In this document: positions 16,734 to 23,635 of the stretch, one piece after another | How positions within the stretch are numbered: the stretch's first letter is position 1 | Layout of the letters: each line of letters begins with the position of its first letter | Origin: Duncaniella sp. | GTDB lineage: Bacteria > Bacteroidota > Bacteroidia > Bacteroidales > Muribaculaceae | Assembly (NCBI RefSeq): GCF_029054785.1 | Contig: NZ_JAIDEN010000097.1 | Span: forward strand, 1 to 29,895 | Direction of reading: 5' to 3' | Length of the DNA: 29,895 nucleotides | Notes under the pieces: generated by a model | The model's input: only the letters and a program-made list of their open reading frames with translations | What the model was told of the DNA's origin: nothing | Database searches by the model: none | Translations under genes and position numbers: made by a program

Positions 16734-17366
16734 TTGGCCAATTATCTGACCATAGCAAATCAAAGTGAAGCGGCTTTTCGTGAAAAGATGAGTCGCTTCA
16801 TCTCTTTTGCTATTCCTGTGACTTCCGCTGCGGAAGCTAAGGAATATGTAGCCCTCTATACCAACGAATATCATGATGCCCGCCATGTGTGTTGGGCCTA
16901 CATGCTTGGTTCCGGCCGGAAGGAGTTTCTTTCGTCGGACAATGGAGAGCCGTCAGGAACTGCCGGAAAGCCGATTCTCGGTCAGATCAATTCTTTCGGA
17001 CTGACCAATATACTTATTATTGTGGTGCGGTATTTCGGCGGAATAAAACTTGGAACCTCAGGGCTGATTGCCGCTTATCGTGAAGCTGCCCGTCTGGCCA
17101 TTGAGGCGGCTGAGATAATTGAGGGGAGGGATATGACAACTTTGGGGGTGACTTTCCCTTATCTGGCGATGAATGACGTAATGAAACTTGTGAAAGCTCA
17201 GAATCCTCCGAATGGCCGGGAGGTGGTCAGAATAATCGCTCAGGAATTTGACAATACCTGTTCGATGACTCTGTCATTGCCTCTTGATCTGCTTCCTGAA
17301 CTTTCCGGACGACTCGACGCCATTTCCGGAACTTCAGTATGCTGTCCGGACGAAGAGGGTGTTTGA
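16734..17366 (+). CDS. YigZ/IMPACT family protein with TTG start
   Basis: A 210-residue protein of the UPF0029/IMPACT (YigZ) family. Members bind nucleic acid or ribosomes; their bacterial function is unsettled. The N-terminal impact domain shows SRFISFAIPVTSAAEAKEY, DARHVCWAYMLG, SDNGEPSGTAGKPILGQI and ILIIVVRYFGGIKLGTSGLIAAYREAA. A smaller C-terminal ferredoxin-like domain (DUF1949 type) follows from about 137. The conserved N-terminal residues (ANYLTIANQSEAAFREKMSR) continue upstream of the first ATG (codon 19), and a stop lies four codons before 16734, so the TTG at 16734 (or an adjacent ATT) must be the start. It ends 13 bases from the convergent rsgA gene. Confidence 0.85.
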   Translation: MANYLTIANQSEAAFREKMSRFISFAIPVTSAAEAKEYVALYTNEYHDARHVCWAYMLGSGRKEFLSSDNGEPSGTAGKPILGQINSFGLTNILIIVVRYFGGIKLGTSGLIAAYREAARLAIEAAEIIEGRDMTTLGVTFPYLAMNDVMKLVKAQNPPNGREVVRIIAQEFDNTCSMTLSLPLDLLPELSGRLDAISGTSVCCPDEEGV

Positions 17367-17379
17367 TCTCCGGCCAGTA

Positions 17380-18327
17380 TCAGTATCCTTTGCGGTATTT
17401 GTCCTCTTCAGAATCCTCAAGGATGGAGAGATATGAGGCATAGCGCGATTCTGCGATCAGGTGGTCTTCGACAGCCTGTCTCACGGCGCAGCCCGGCTCA
17501 TGTGTGTGTGTGCAGTCCCCGTAGCGGCATTCGGCTGCGGTTTTGAATATCTCAGGGAAGAAGTGGCTGACTTCGTTGCGGTCGAATTCGAGAGTGCCGA
17601 ATCCCTTCACTCCGGGGGTGTCAATGATTGATGAGGCTTCGTCGACATCGGGCAGATCAAACATTTCGGAGAATGTTGTGGTGTGCATGCCTGTGTCATG
17701 AGTTGTCGAGATTGATGCTGTCGCTAATTTCAGACCGGGGATCAGATCGTTGATGAGCGTTGATTTGCCGACTCCTGAATTGCCGGAAAACAGTGTGGTT
17801 TTCCCTCTCAGTTTCTCCCGTAGGTTTTCGATCCCTTCGCCGGTTTTGGCTGAGACTTTTATGACAGGATAGCCTATCGACTCGTAGAGATAGCTGACAG
17901 CCGACAGGTATTCCATCGCTTCCGGATCTTCTTCGAGAAGGTCTATTTTATTTATGACGATCACTGCCGGGACGCGATAGGCTTCGGCTGTGGCCAGAAA
18001 GCGGTCAATGAATGTCGTTGAGGTTGTCGGATGAAAGAGAGTCACCACGAGACAGACCTGATCGAGATTGGCTGCGAGGATATGGGCCTGTTTCGAGAGA
18101 TTGCTCGCCTTGCGTATGATATAGTTGCGGCGTGGGCTGATGGCTGTGATATATCCGGTATCGCCGTCAGGCAGGCTCACGGTCACGTGATCGCCTACCG
18201 CCACGGGGTTGGTCGTGCGGATTCCTTTGAGGCGGAAGTTACCTTTGATCTTGCAGTTGAGACATTCGCCGCTCTCTGTGCGCACGAGATAGCTGCTTCC
18301 GGTATTTTTGATTACAGTTCCGGTCAT
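17380..18327 (-). CDS. rsgA: Small ribosomal subunit biogenesis GTPase RsgA
   Basis: A circularly permuted GTPase that checks late maturation of the 30S subunit. The 315-residue protein has an N-terminal OB-fold (about 1-65). The G motifs then come in permuted order: G4 NKID (126-129), G5 SAK (159-161), G1 GNSGVGKST (182-190) and G3 DTPG (236-239). The C-terminal zinc domain follows with Cys267, Cys272, a ligand His (274 or 276) and Cys280 (CRYGDCTHTHEPGC). All key residues are present. It lies downstream of the TPR gene, separated by 66 bases without a recognisable promoter. Confidence 0.96.
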   Translation of the reverse strand: MTGTVIKNTGSSYLVRTESGECLNCKIKGNFRLKGIRTTNPVAVGDHVTVSLPDGDTGYITAISPRRNYIIRKASNLSKQAHILAANLDQVCLVVTLFHPTTSTTFIDRFLATAEAYRVPAVIVINKIDLLEEDPEAMEYLSAVSYLYESIGYPVIKVSAKTGEGIENLREKLRGKTTLFSGNSGVGKSTLINDLIPGLKLATASISTTHDTGMHTTTFSEMFDLPDVDEASSIIDTPGVKGFGTLEFDRNEVSHFFPEIFKTAAECRYGDCTHTHEPGCAVRQAVEDHLIAESRYASYLSILEDSEEDKYRKGY

Positions 18328-18393
18328 TTATCTAATCTGTCAGTTTGGTTTTCATATCAGAAATCTCATGTTGCTGTTCAGGCGGATATGAGA

Positions 18394-19248
18394 TCATACA
18401 CCTTCTAAAAATTGAGAGGCTCTTTTGCGTTCAACTCCTAATTCGACGGCTTTCAGGGCGTCGGCCTTGGCATCGGCAGGGCGGTAGCGCATTTTGTTCA
18501 GTGCTGCCCGGTAGAGGTACAGTTCGCCGTCGTCGGGTGCGAGTTCAAGGGCGGAGTTGATGTCGTCTGATGCTTCCTGAAGATTGCCGCAGAGCAGATG
18601 GCAGTAGCCGCGTCCTCCATAGAACTCCGGTTCCTTGCGGTCTTCCAGGACTTTTGTGTAATATGGAATGGCTTTTGCGAATTCTCCGGTGCCGCTCATG
18701 AACGATGCTCCTGCTATGCGGGTCTCTGTCTCTTCCTGGAAATTGCGGTCCATGAATTCGAAGTCTTCTTTTGCGGTTTTGAAGTCATGCCGTCTTAGAG
18801 CCAGAAGGCAGTGGTTGAATCTGGCTGAGATGACTGTGGAGTCCAGTTCCATTATCAGTCCGTAGTCCAGATAGGCTTCTTTTTCCATGCCGAGCGCTGT
18901 GAGCACGCGTGCGCGGTTGCTCAGGATTGTCACAGATGCAGGCGCGATGGTGTGTGCGTCGTTCAGGGTCGCAAGCGCCAGTGAATCCTGGCCCATGTTG
19001 AAGCGGATGATTCCCAGATTTGACATGAGCAGGACATTCGACGGGTTTGCCGGTTCCATCCGGAGGGCTTCGACAAGTGCGTTTGCCGCTTCGGTCCATT
19101 TGCCTTCATTGCAGGCCTTGTCCGCCTCGTCGACTTTCTGCATGTAAGGGCTGTCTTCCTCCGCCGGTGTCGTTGCTTGGGCGAGGAGCGGCAGAGTGAG
19201 GGTCAGGAGTATCGTTGTTGTGTTGATCAGTTTTTGGAATAGTTTCAT
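18394..19248 (-). CDS. Exported TPR-repeat protein
   Basis: A 284-residue protein with a signal peptide (about 1-26, hydrophobic TTTILLTLTLPLLAQA, cleavage after AQA) and then tetratricopeptide repeats through most of its length. Visible TPR-like units include ACNEGKWTEAANALVEALRMEP, LMSNLGIIRFNMGQDSLALATLNDA, AIPYYTKVLEDRKEPEFYGGRGYCHLLCG and LQEASDDINSALELAPDDGELYLYRAAL. TPRs serve as protein-protein scaffolds; the partner cannot be told. It sits 27 bases behind the AraC regulator and ahead of rsgA on the same strand, so it may be controlled with the regulator. No enzymatic motif is seen. Confidence 0.85.
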   Translation of the reverse strand: MKLFQKLINTTTILLTLTLPLLAQATTPAEEDSPYMQKVDEADKACNEGKWTEAANALVEALRMEPANPSNVLLMSNLGIIRFNMGQDSLALATLNDAHTIAPASVTILSNRARVLTALGMEKEAYLDYGLIMELDSTVISARFNHCLLALRRHDFKTAKEDFEFMDRNFQEETETRIAGASFMSGTGEFAKAIPYYTKVLEDRKEPEFYGGRGYCHLLCGNLQEASDDINSALELAPDDGELYLYRAALNKMRYRPADAKADALKAVELGVERKRASQFLEGV

Positions 19249-19275
19249 CTGAGGATGTGTATGGGTGGAGAGTTG

Positions 19276-20121
19276 TCAGTTTTCGGATAGCTTGTTGCGG
19301 TAGTCGCGCGGCGACATGCCGGTCAGATGCTTGAAATACTTTCCGAAAAACGATTGATTTGAAAAGTTCAGGGCCAGACTGATTTCCTGAATGTTCATGC
19401 CTGTGCTGCGAAGCATCAGTTTGGCTTCAAGAATCACACGGTGGTCTATCCATTCGCCTGCTGTTTTTCCGCTTATTTCTTTGAGCACTGCTGAAAGATG
19501 TTTTGGGGTGACAAACAGTTTGTCGGCATAGAAATTCACGGCGCGTTCCGATTTGAAGTGCTTTTCGATCAGGTCGATGAAGTTGGCAAGCAGTTCTTCA
19601 CGTCGTGAATGATGGTTGTATGTCTCTGCCCGTGATGCGTAGATGCTTAAGGTGTTGTAGAACAGTAGTTCACAGATCGCGCCGAGCGTCATCTGGTTGA
19701 ACGGGCGCCCTTCAAGCTGTATTTGCTTCTGGAGCATCTCGTAGATCAGCCACTGACTTTCCAGCTCTTCTTCAGTCATCTCTATGATGGGGTTGGAGTT
19801 GTAATGCAGTGTGTAGGGGGCTACGAAGTGGAGTGATGGTAATATCTCGTTCAGTTTATCCTCATGGACAACGATGAAAAAACCGTCGAAATCCTGACTT
19901 TCCTTGCACTGGCTGATAATGTGGCCCGGCTTGAGTACCATCAGGGAACTTGGACCGAGGTGGCGGGGGGCCACATCGACAACTGCTGAAATTTCACCTT
20001 TCTTGCAGACTGCCAGAAGCATGTGGTCAAGACGTGATGGAAATTCCACGTTGCGGATCTCGGCGAGAGAGCGAAACACGTTGATTGTTTCATAAGGACG
20101 GTCGTGTAGAGATGAAATCAT
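19276..20121 (-). CDS. AraC-family transcriptional regulator
   Basis: A 281-residue regulator. The C-terminal DNA-binding domain (about 180-281) has two helix-turn-helix units: FVTPKHLSAVLKEISGKTAGEWI followed by ILEAKLMLRSTGMNIQEISLALNFSNQSFFGKYFKHLTGMSPRDYR, the classic AraC signature. The N-terminal half (about 20-150) looks like a cupin-type sensor (VVDVAPRHLGPSSLMVLKPGHI) similar to other Bacteroidetes AraC proteins of unknown ligand. A TAnnTTTG box lies 30 bases upstream of the ATG. Downstream genes are a TPR protein and rsgA; whether they are targets is not shown by the sequence. Confidence 0.92.
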   Translation of the reverse strand: MISSLHDRPYETINVFRSLAEIRNVEFPSRLDHMLLAVCKKGEISAVVDVAPRHLGPSSLMVLKPGHIISQCKESQDFDGFFIVVHEDKLNEILPSLHFVAPYTLHYNSNPIIEMTEEELESQWLIYEMLQKQIQLEGRPFNQMTLGAICELLFYNTLSIYASRAETYNHHSRREELLANFIDLIEKHFKSERAVNFYADKLFVTPKHLSAVLKEISGKTAGEWIDHRVILEAKLMLRSTGMNIQEISLALNFSNQSFFGKYFKHLTGMSPRDYRNKLSEN

Positions 20122-20150
20122 CGGATATATTTATAGAGATTGGATCGGCG

Positions 20151-20158
20151 CAAAGATA
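20151..20158 (-). promoter_or_regulatory. -7 element upstream of the AraC gene
   Basis: Minus-strand TATCTTTG, a full TAnnTTTG match, placed 30 bases before the ATG at 20121. A CTTTTT run about 16-20 bases further upstream is a poor -33 match. Confidence 0.5.
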
Positions 20159-20274
20159 CGGATTATTTCTATAAAAAGTGGTCTCTTTCTCGCTTTTTTA
20201 AGTTTGAAATTGTTGTCGGGTGTTAATATTTGTTCTGTTTGACTTGTTTTTGGCTTGCGTGATTCTTTTGCCTG

Positions 20275-21342
20275 TCAGTGTATTCCACGGCGGTTGAGCT
20301 CGGCCTGATAGCGCCTTGCGTTGGCCATGTGCGTTGAATAGTCCGACGCGAAATTGTGGTAGCCTGAGAAGTCTTCCTTGGCACACATATAAATATAGTC
20401 ATGCTGGGGTGCGTTGAGCACTGCGTCCATTGTGGCAGCTGCCGGAATTCTGATCGGTCCGGGGGGAAGGCCGGTGATTTTATATGTGTTGTAAGGCGAT
20501 TCGATGGCGAGGTGCTTTCCTGTTATACGCCGCAGTTTGAAGTCGCCTGATGCAAATTTTACAGTAGGATCGGCCTGGAGCTTGATCCCTTTTTTGAGGC
20601 GGTTGAGATAGAGACGGGCCACCTTTGGCTTTTCGTCGGCTTTGGCGGTTTCCTCCTCGACGATGGAAGCTAAAGCGGCAACCTGCACCGGTGTGAGATT
20701 GAGCTTTTTTGCTTTGGCTCTGCGCTCCTGATTCCAGAAGCGGTTGCGGTAGTCCAGCAGGCGCCTCACTACGTTGGCAGGCGCTGCGCTCCAGTAAAAT
20801 TCATAACTGTCAGGAATGAATGCTGCCGGAAAGTTAGGCCGTGTGAAGCCGCTGTCGGGAAGCACCTCGTCACAGGCTCTTAAAAATTCTTCGGGTGTGC
20901 ATTGCAGTTGTGAGGCAATCCGTTTTGAAAGCTGCTCCATTGTGCGGGTGCCGTTGAACCGGACTTCGACCGGTGTCTGATAGCCGCGGGCTATGCGCTT
21001 GCTGATGTTCAGTGCGCTTTGGCCGCCGCTGACTTTGTAGGCTCCCTGCGAGATGTCGGAATTTCCGCCGAACAGTTTCCAGATGATATAAACGCGGTTA
21101 CCCATCGAGGATCCCAAAGACTGTTTCATGGAATCTCTCACGGCAGCCGTGGAGCTCCCCTGTGGGATATAGATCCATTCGCTTTTGCCGTCTTTGCCCG
21201 AATAGGGGATAAAGACGAAGCCAATGACTGAACAGACCGCTACAAAGACGGCGATCGCGGCGATAAGCAGGCCGAGCGTATGACGTTTGGTCCAGGACTG
21301 CTTTTTCTTTTTCTTTCTTTTTGTGGTGGTTGTTGTTGCCAA
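20275..21342 (-). CDS. mltG: Endolytic murein transglycosylase MltG
   Basis: A membrane-bound lytic transglycosylase that cuts nascent glycan strands and so sets their length. The 355-residue protein has a basic cytoplasmic tail with low-complexity Thr and Lys runs (MATTTTTKRKKKKK), one transmembrane helix (about 23-46), a LysM-like region (about 55-115) and the YceG domain. The catalytic Glu is Glu229 in ASIVEEETAKADEKPKVA, followed by LYLNRLKKGIKLQADPTVKF and YNTYKITGLPPGPI, all diagnostic. It lies 61 bases downstream of the MerR-type regulator on the same strand. The Thr/Lys codons form a purine/pyrimidine simple-sequence tract at 21300-21342. Confidence 0.95.
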   Translation of the reverse strand: MATTTTTKRKKKKKQSWTKRHTLGLLIAAIAVFVAVCSVIGFVFIPYSGKDGKSEWIYIPQGSSTAAVRDSMKQSLGSSMGNRVYIIWKLFGGNSDISQGAYKVSGGQSALNISKRIARGYQTPVEVRFNGTRTMEQLSKRIASQLQCTPEEFLRACDEVLPDSGFTRPNFPAAFIPDSYEFYWSAAPANVVRRLLDYRNRFWNQERRAKAKKLNLTPVQVAALASIVEEETAKADEKPKVARLYLNRLKKGIKLQADPTVKFASGDFKLRRITGKHLAIESPYNTYKITGLPPGPIRIPAAATMDAVLNAPQHDYIYMCAKEDFSGYHNFASDYSTHMANARRYQAELNRRGIH

Positions 21343-21403
21343 AGCGGATTGCGTTTAGCGTGGTTATGGATTTGGTGTTTTGAATCTGAGAGTGCGATTG
21401 GGA

Positions 21404-21739
21404 TCAGCGCAGGCGGTGGAGCGAATCAAGCATCTCCTGAAGCCGGTCGCGCACGGTTTTGAGCCGTTGCACGGTCTCGAATTTCTTGGTGATTCCGTCA
21501 CGGTTGCGTTTCATCTCCTCCTGTGCAGCTTCAAGTTTCATTCCTTTCTCTTTCACGAGATAGCTGACCATTCGGATGGTTTCGATGTCGCGGGGAGTAT
21601 AGAAACGGGTCCCGCGATCATTGCGGTGGGGTTTGATTGCCGGAAAGGCGCTCTCCCAAAAGCGTAGAGTCGACATCGGAAGTCCGGTCATCTCTGAAAC
21701 CTCGCTGATCTTATAATATTTCTTACTCGTGCTGTCCAT
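21404..21739 (-). CDS. MerR-family transcriptional regulator
   Basis: A 111-residue protein with an N-terminal MerR winged-helix domain (KKYYKISEVSEMTGLPMSTLRFWESAFPAIKPHRNDRGTRFYTPRDIETIRMVSYLV) and a short C-terminal coiled coil (about 70-108) for dimerisation. There is no effector-binding domain and no Cys cluster, so it is not a metal or redox sensor of the classical type. The start is set at ATG 21739 because the promoter -7 box overlaps the earlier TTG. A small MerR gene beside mltG is, to my knowledge, common in Bacteroidetes; its ligand and targets are unknown. Confidence 0.9.
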   Translation of the reverse strand: MDSTSKKYYKISEVSEMTGLPMSTLRFWESAFPAIKPHRNDRGTRFYTPRDIETIRMVSYLVKEKGMKLEAAQEEMKRNRDGITKKFETVQRLKTVRDRLQEMLDSLHRLR

Positions 21740-21763
21740 GCTGGAATAAACTGAAATCAATGG

Positions 21764-21794
21764 CAAATTTAGCCATAAAATCCGAATCAGACAA
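21764..21794 (-). promoter_or_regulatory. Promoter for the MerR-mltG unit
   Basis: On the minus strand TTG (21792-21794), exactly 20 bases, then TAAATTTG (21764-21771). Transcription should begin near 21757, 18 bases before the ATG at 21739. No palindrome is obvious in the spacer, though MerR proteins often bind there. Confidence 0.75.
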
Positions 21795-21842
21795 TCTGAG
21801 ATACTGTTTAAAATTCATATCACTTTGCTTTTGTCGAGTCTG

Positions 21843-22013
21843 TCAGCTTCTTTTTCTGTTGATCAGCCAAAGTAGGCCACCCCAGAACAGCACATTGACG
21901 CAGACCAACAATATATTGCTCGGTGAGTCGGGCGAGTCGAAGCAGAATATCAGGCTGAACATGAATAAGAACATGACAACTGCCGAGGCTATGAATTTAC
22001 CTATCTGATCCAT
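21843..22013 (-). CDS. 56-residue two-helix membrane protein
   Basis: A short gene found by reading the minus strand from ATG 22013 to TGA 21843. The 56-residue product begins MDQIGKFIASAVVMFLFMFS and has two hydrophobic helices (about 7-24 and 34-50) joined by an acidic, Pro-containing loop (CFDSPDSPSN). It ends with the basic tail INRKRS, which predicts both termini inside. It starts 5 bases after the stop codon of the carboxypeptidase-regulatory-like protein, in a run of genes spaced 2-5 bases apart, and fills what would otherwise be an empty gap. This positional fit and the clean topology support it as real. I do not recognise a family. It contains Cys24 and Cys38, both within or next to the helices. 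Confidence 0.7.
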   Translation of the reverse strand: MDQIGKFIASAVVMFLFMFSLIFCFDSPDSPSNILLVCVNVLFWGGLLWLINRKRS

Positions 22014-22018
22014 CACGG

Positions 22019-22969
22019 CTATTTCTTTTTGTGTTTGAACTTGATGGTTTTCTTTGCGTTGCGTTTGGGATATTTGACCTTGATTATCACGGGGCCGTCA
22101 TAGCCCTCGGCCTCTATGCGGAGTATCGCTTCTTTGAGGGGCTTGCCGTTTTCATCCTTCAATCCCCATTCATAGTCCCAATAAATGCGGCACGGGTGCT
22201 TATCATCAACGTACTCAAGATAGACAATATCATAATCCTCATCTCCGTCTTCATCAGTCCATACCCGCTCCACATACAAGTCATTACGGTCTATCACGTT
22301 GCCATTTTCGTCAGTTACGTGGAGATCGAGATAATGGTTCTCCTCCCTCTTAACATGAACGGCACCGGTAACTATAACTACATCTCCCATCAATCCGGAT
22401 CGATCTTCAGTCAACACTGACTGTATCGGGTCAGACGATGCCCCCACGCATATGGTTTCGGAAGCATAGCCTACAAATGAGAACTTGATGGAATCGCCTG
22501 TGCAAGCGTCAATCTCAAACTTCCCGTCAATGTCAGTCGCCGTTCCCTGTCCGGTTGTCAGGTTCATAACCGTTGCTCCGATTAGTACCTCGGTGGCTGT
22601 CGAGTCCGCAGCTGTGTTATATTGGCATTTGACAACACCTTTCACCTTTCGGGAATCAAGACGAGTCGCAGTTATAGTGTCGGACGCGAGGACCTGAATG
22701 CTGTGCGACGACTGCGCTACGGAAGTCATCGGCATGAGCATGGCGAGGGATGCAGCCGAGATACCGGCGAGGGCGATGGCTTTTCCGGTGAGGGAATGGG
22801 CACGGAGCTGCTGCTCAAGGTAGCGCACCTCGGCTTCGCATTTGGGGCATGTTCCAAGACAATCGCCCTTGTAGCGACACTCCGACGTGGCGAACTCTAT
22901 GCCGTTGGCCTCGGCAATCTGCCGGCGTATCTCTTTCAGTATCTTGCAGGTCTGTTTTCCTCGTGCCAT
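22019..22969 (-). CDS. Cys4-leader protein with carboxypeptidase-regulatory-like domain
   Basis: A 316-residue protein. Residues 1-62 form a basic, cysteine-rich module: KQTCKILKEIRRQIAEANGI, then a CX5CX3CX2C cluster (Cys31, 37, 41, 44: CRYKGDCLGTCPKC), then EAEVRYLEQQL. A hydrophobic segment (63-82) ends in a signal-peptidase-like TSVAQS, so the Cys module may be the n-region of an unusually long export signal. Residues about 109-190 are a CarboxypepD_reg-like beta-sandwich (IGATVMNLTTGQGTATDIDG, FSFVGY), followed by DVVIVTG, which resembles the plug start of TonB-dependent receptors although no barrel follows. The C-terminal 110 residues are acidic then Lys-rich, of no family I know. It starts two bases after the stop of its TonB-domain sister and shares its first 72 residues with two substitutions. 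Confidence 0.85.
   Translation of the reverse strand: MARGKQTCKILKEIRRQIAEANGIEFATSECRYKGDCLGTCPKCEAEVRYLEQQLRAHSLTGKAIALAGISAASLAMLMPMTSVAQSSHSIQVLASDTITATRLDSRKVKGVVKCQYNTAADSTATEVLIGATVMNLTTGQGTATDIDGKFEIDACTGDSIKFSFVGYASETICVGASSDPIQSVLTEDRSGLMGDVVIVTGAVHVKREENHYLDLHVTDENGNVIDRNDLYVERVWTDEDGDEDYDIVYLEYVDDKHPCRIYWDYEWGLKDENGKPLKEAILRIEAEGYDGPVIIKVKYPKRNAKKTIKFKHKKK
22755..22969 (-). repeat. Duplicated Cys4-leader module, copy 2
   Basis: These 215 bases align without gaps to 23417-23631. By eye I count 16 differences, 13 of them synonymous. Only residues 58 (His/Arg) and 61 (Thr/Ala) change. The copies diverge abruptly right after codon 72. Confidence 0.9.
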
Positions 22970-22971
22970 AG

Positions 22972-23631
22972 CTATCGAATTGTATCTACTCCGATTTTAA
23001 TTGATGTTGAAAACTGGAATGTCATATACACATCGACAGGCTTGCCGTTTTTCTTTCCCGGAACAAAATCAGGAAACTGTTTTATGATTCCAATAATCTG
23101 ATCACCAAGCAGTGAATTGCCTTCAACTATTTCTGTGTATATGATTTTCCCGCTTGAGTCCACTAAGTACCCCACGGTAACACTACCTGTTATGACATCT
23201 TTTTCTTTACGATAGCATTCATCAAAGAATTGTCTCATTGCCACGTCGCCACCGGGAAATTGAGGTTTTTCATCAACTTCTGATTCGTCCCAATTGGCTA
23301 TTACCTCACCTTCAGCCCACTCCATAGTATCGGTTAATTCCACTGGTTCGCCCTGTAAGGTTTCGCTTGATTGATTCGTAGATGTGCCGCTGCATCCTGA
23401 CATGAGAATCATGCCTGCCGAGATACCGGCGAGGGCGATGGCTTTTCCGGCGAGGGATCGGGCGCGGAGCTGCTGCTCAAGGTAGCGCACCTCGGCTTCG
23501 CATTTGGGACATGTGCCGAGACAGTCGCCCTTGTAGCGACATTCCGAAGTGGCGAACTCGATGCCGTTTGCCTCGGCAATCTGCCTACGTATCTCTTTCA
23601 GTATCTTACAGGTCTGCTTTCCTCGTGCCAT
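22972..23631 (-). CDS. Cys4-leader lipoprotein with TonB C-terminal domain
   Basis: A 219-residue protein starting at 23631 (MARGKQTCKILKEIRRQ); the longer frame overlaps the radical SAM gene. Residues 1-62 are the same Cys4 module as in the next gene (CX5CX3CX2C at 31, 37, 41, 44). The hydrophobic stretch 63-79 ends in a lipobox-like LMSGC (Cys80), followed by SGTSTNQSSE, which suggests a lipoprotein with an exceptionally long n-region. After a linker, PQFPGGDVAMRQFF (123-136) and the segment to VYMTFQF form a TonB C-terminal domain as found in Bacteroidetes TonB and related proteins. It lacks the Pro-rich spacer and standard TM anchor of an energy-transducing TonB, so a regulatory or assembly role is as likely. 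It lies 4 bases after the radical SAM gene. Confidence 0.85.
   Translation of the reverse strand: MARGKQTCKILKEIRRQIAEANGIEFATSECRYKGDCLGTCPKCEAEVRYLEQQLRARSLAGKAIALAGISAGMILMSGCSGTSTNQSSETLQGEPVELTDTMEWAEGEVIANWDESEVDEKPQFPGGDVAMRQFFDECYRKEKDVITGSVTVGYLVDSSGKIIYTEIVEGNSLLGDQIIGIIKQFPDFVPGKKNGKPVDVYMTFQFSTSIKIGVDTIR
23417..23631 (-). repeat. Duplicated Cys4-leader module, copy 1
   Basis: This is the partner of 22755-22969, in the same orientation and at the same position relative to the start codon of its gene. The cysteine cluster and the EAEVRYLEQQL helix are identical in both copies. Confidence 0.9.
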
Positions 23632-23635
23632 AGTG

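Noticed and set aside
18328..18393. Inverted repeat TCATATC/GATATGA between the TPR gene and rsgA as a terminator
   Set aside because: Only seven A/T-rich pairs around a long loop with no T-tract; too weak to call.
21760..22008. An 82-codon plus-strand ORF in the gap between the MerR gene and the radical SAM operon
   Set aside because: It has no family features, starts inside the MerR promoter and is antisense to the 56-residue membrane protein, which fits the operon better.
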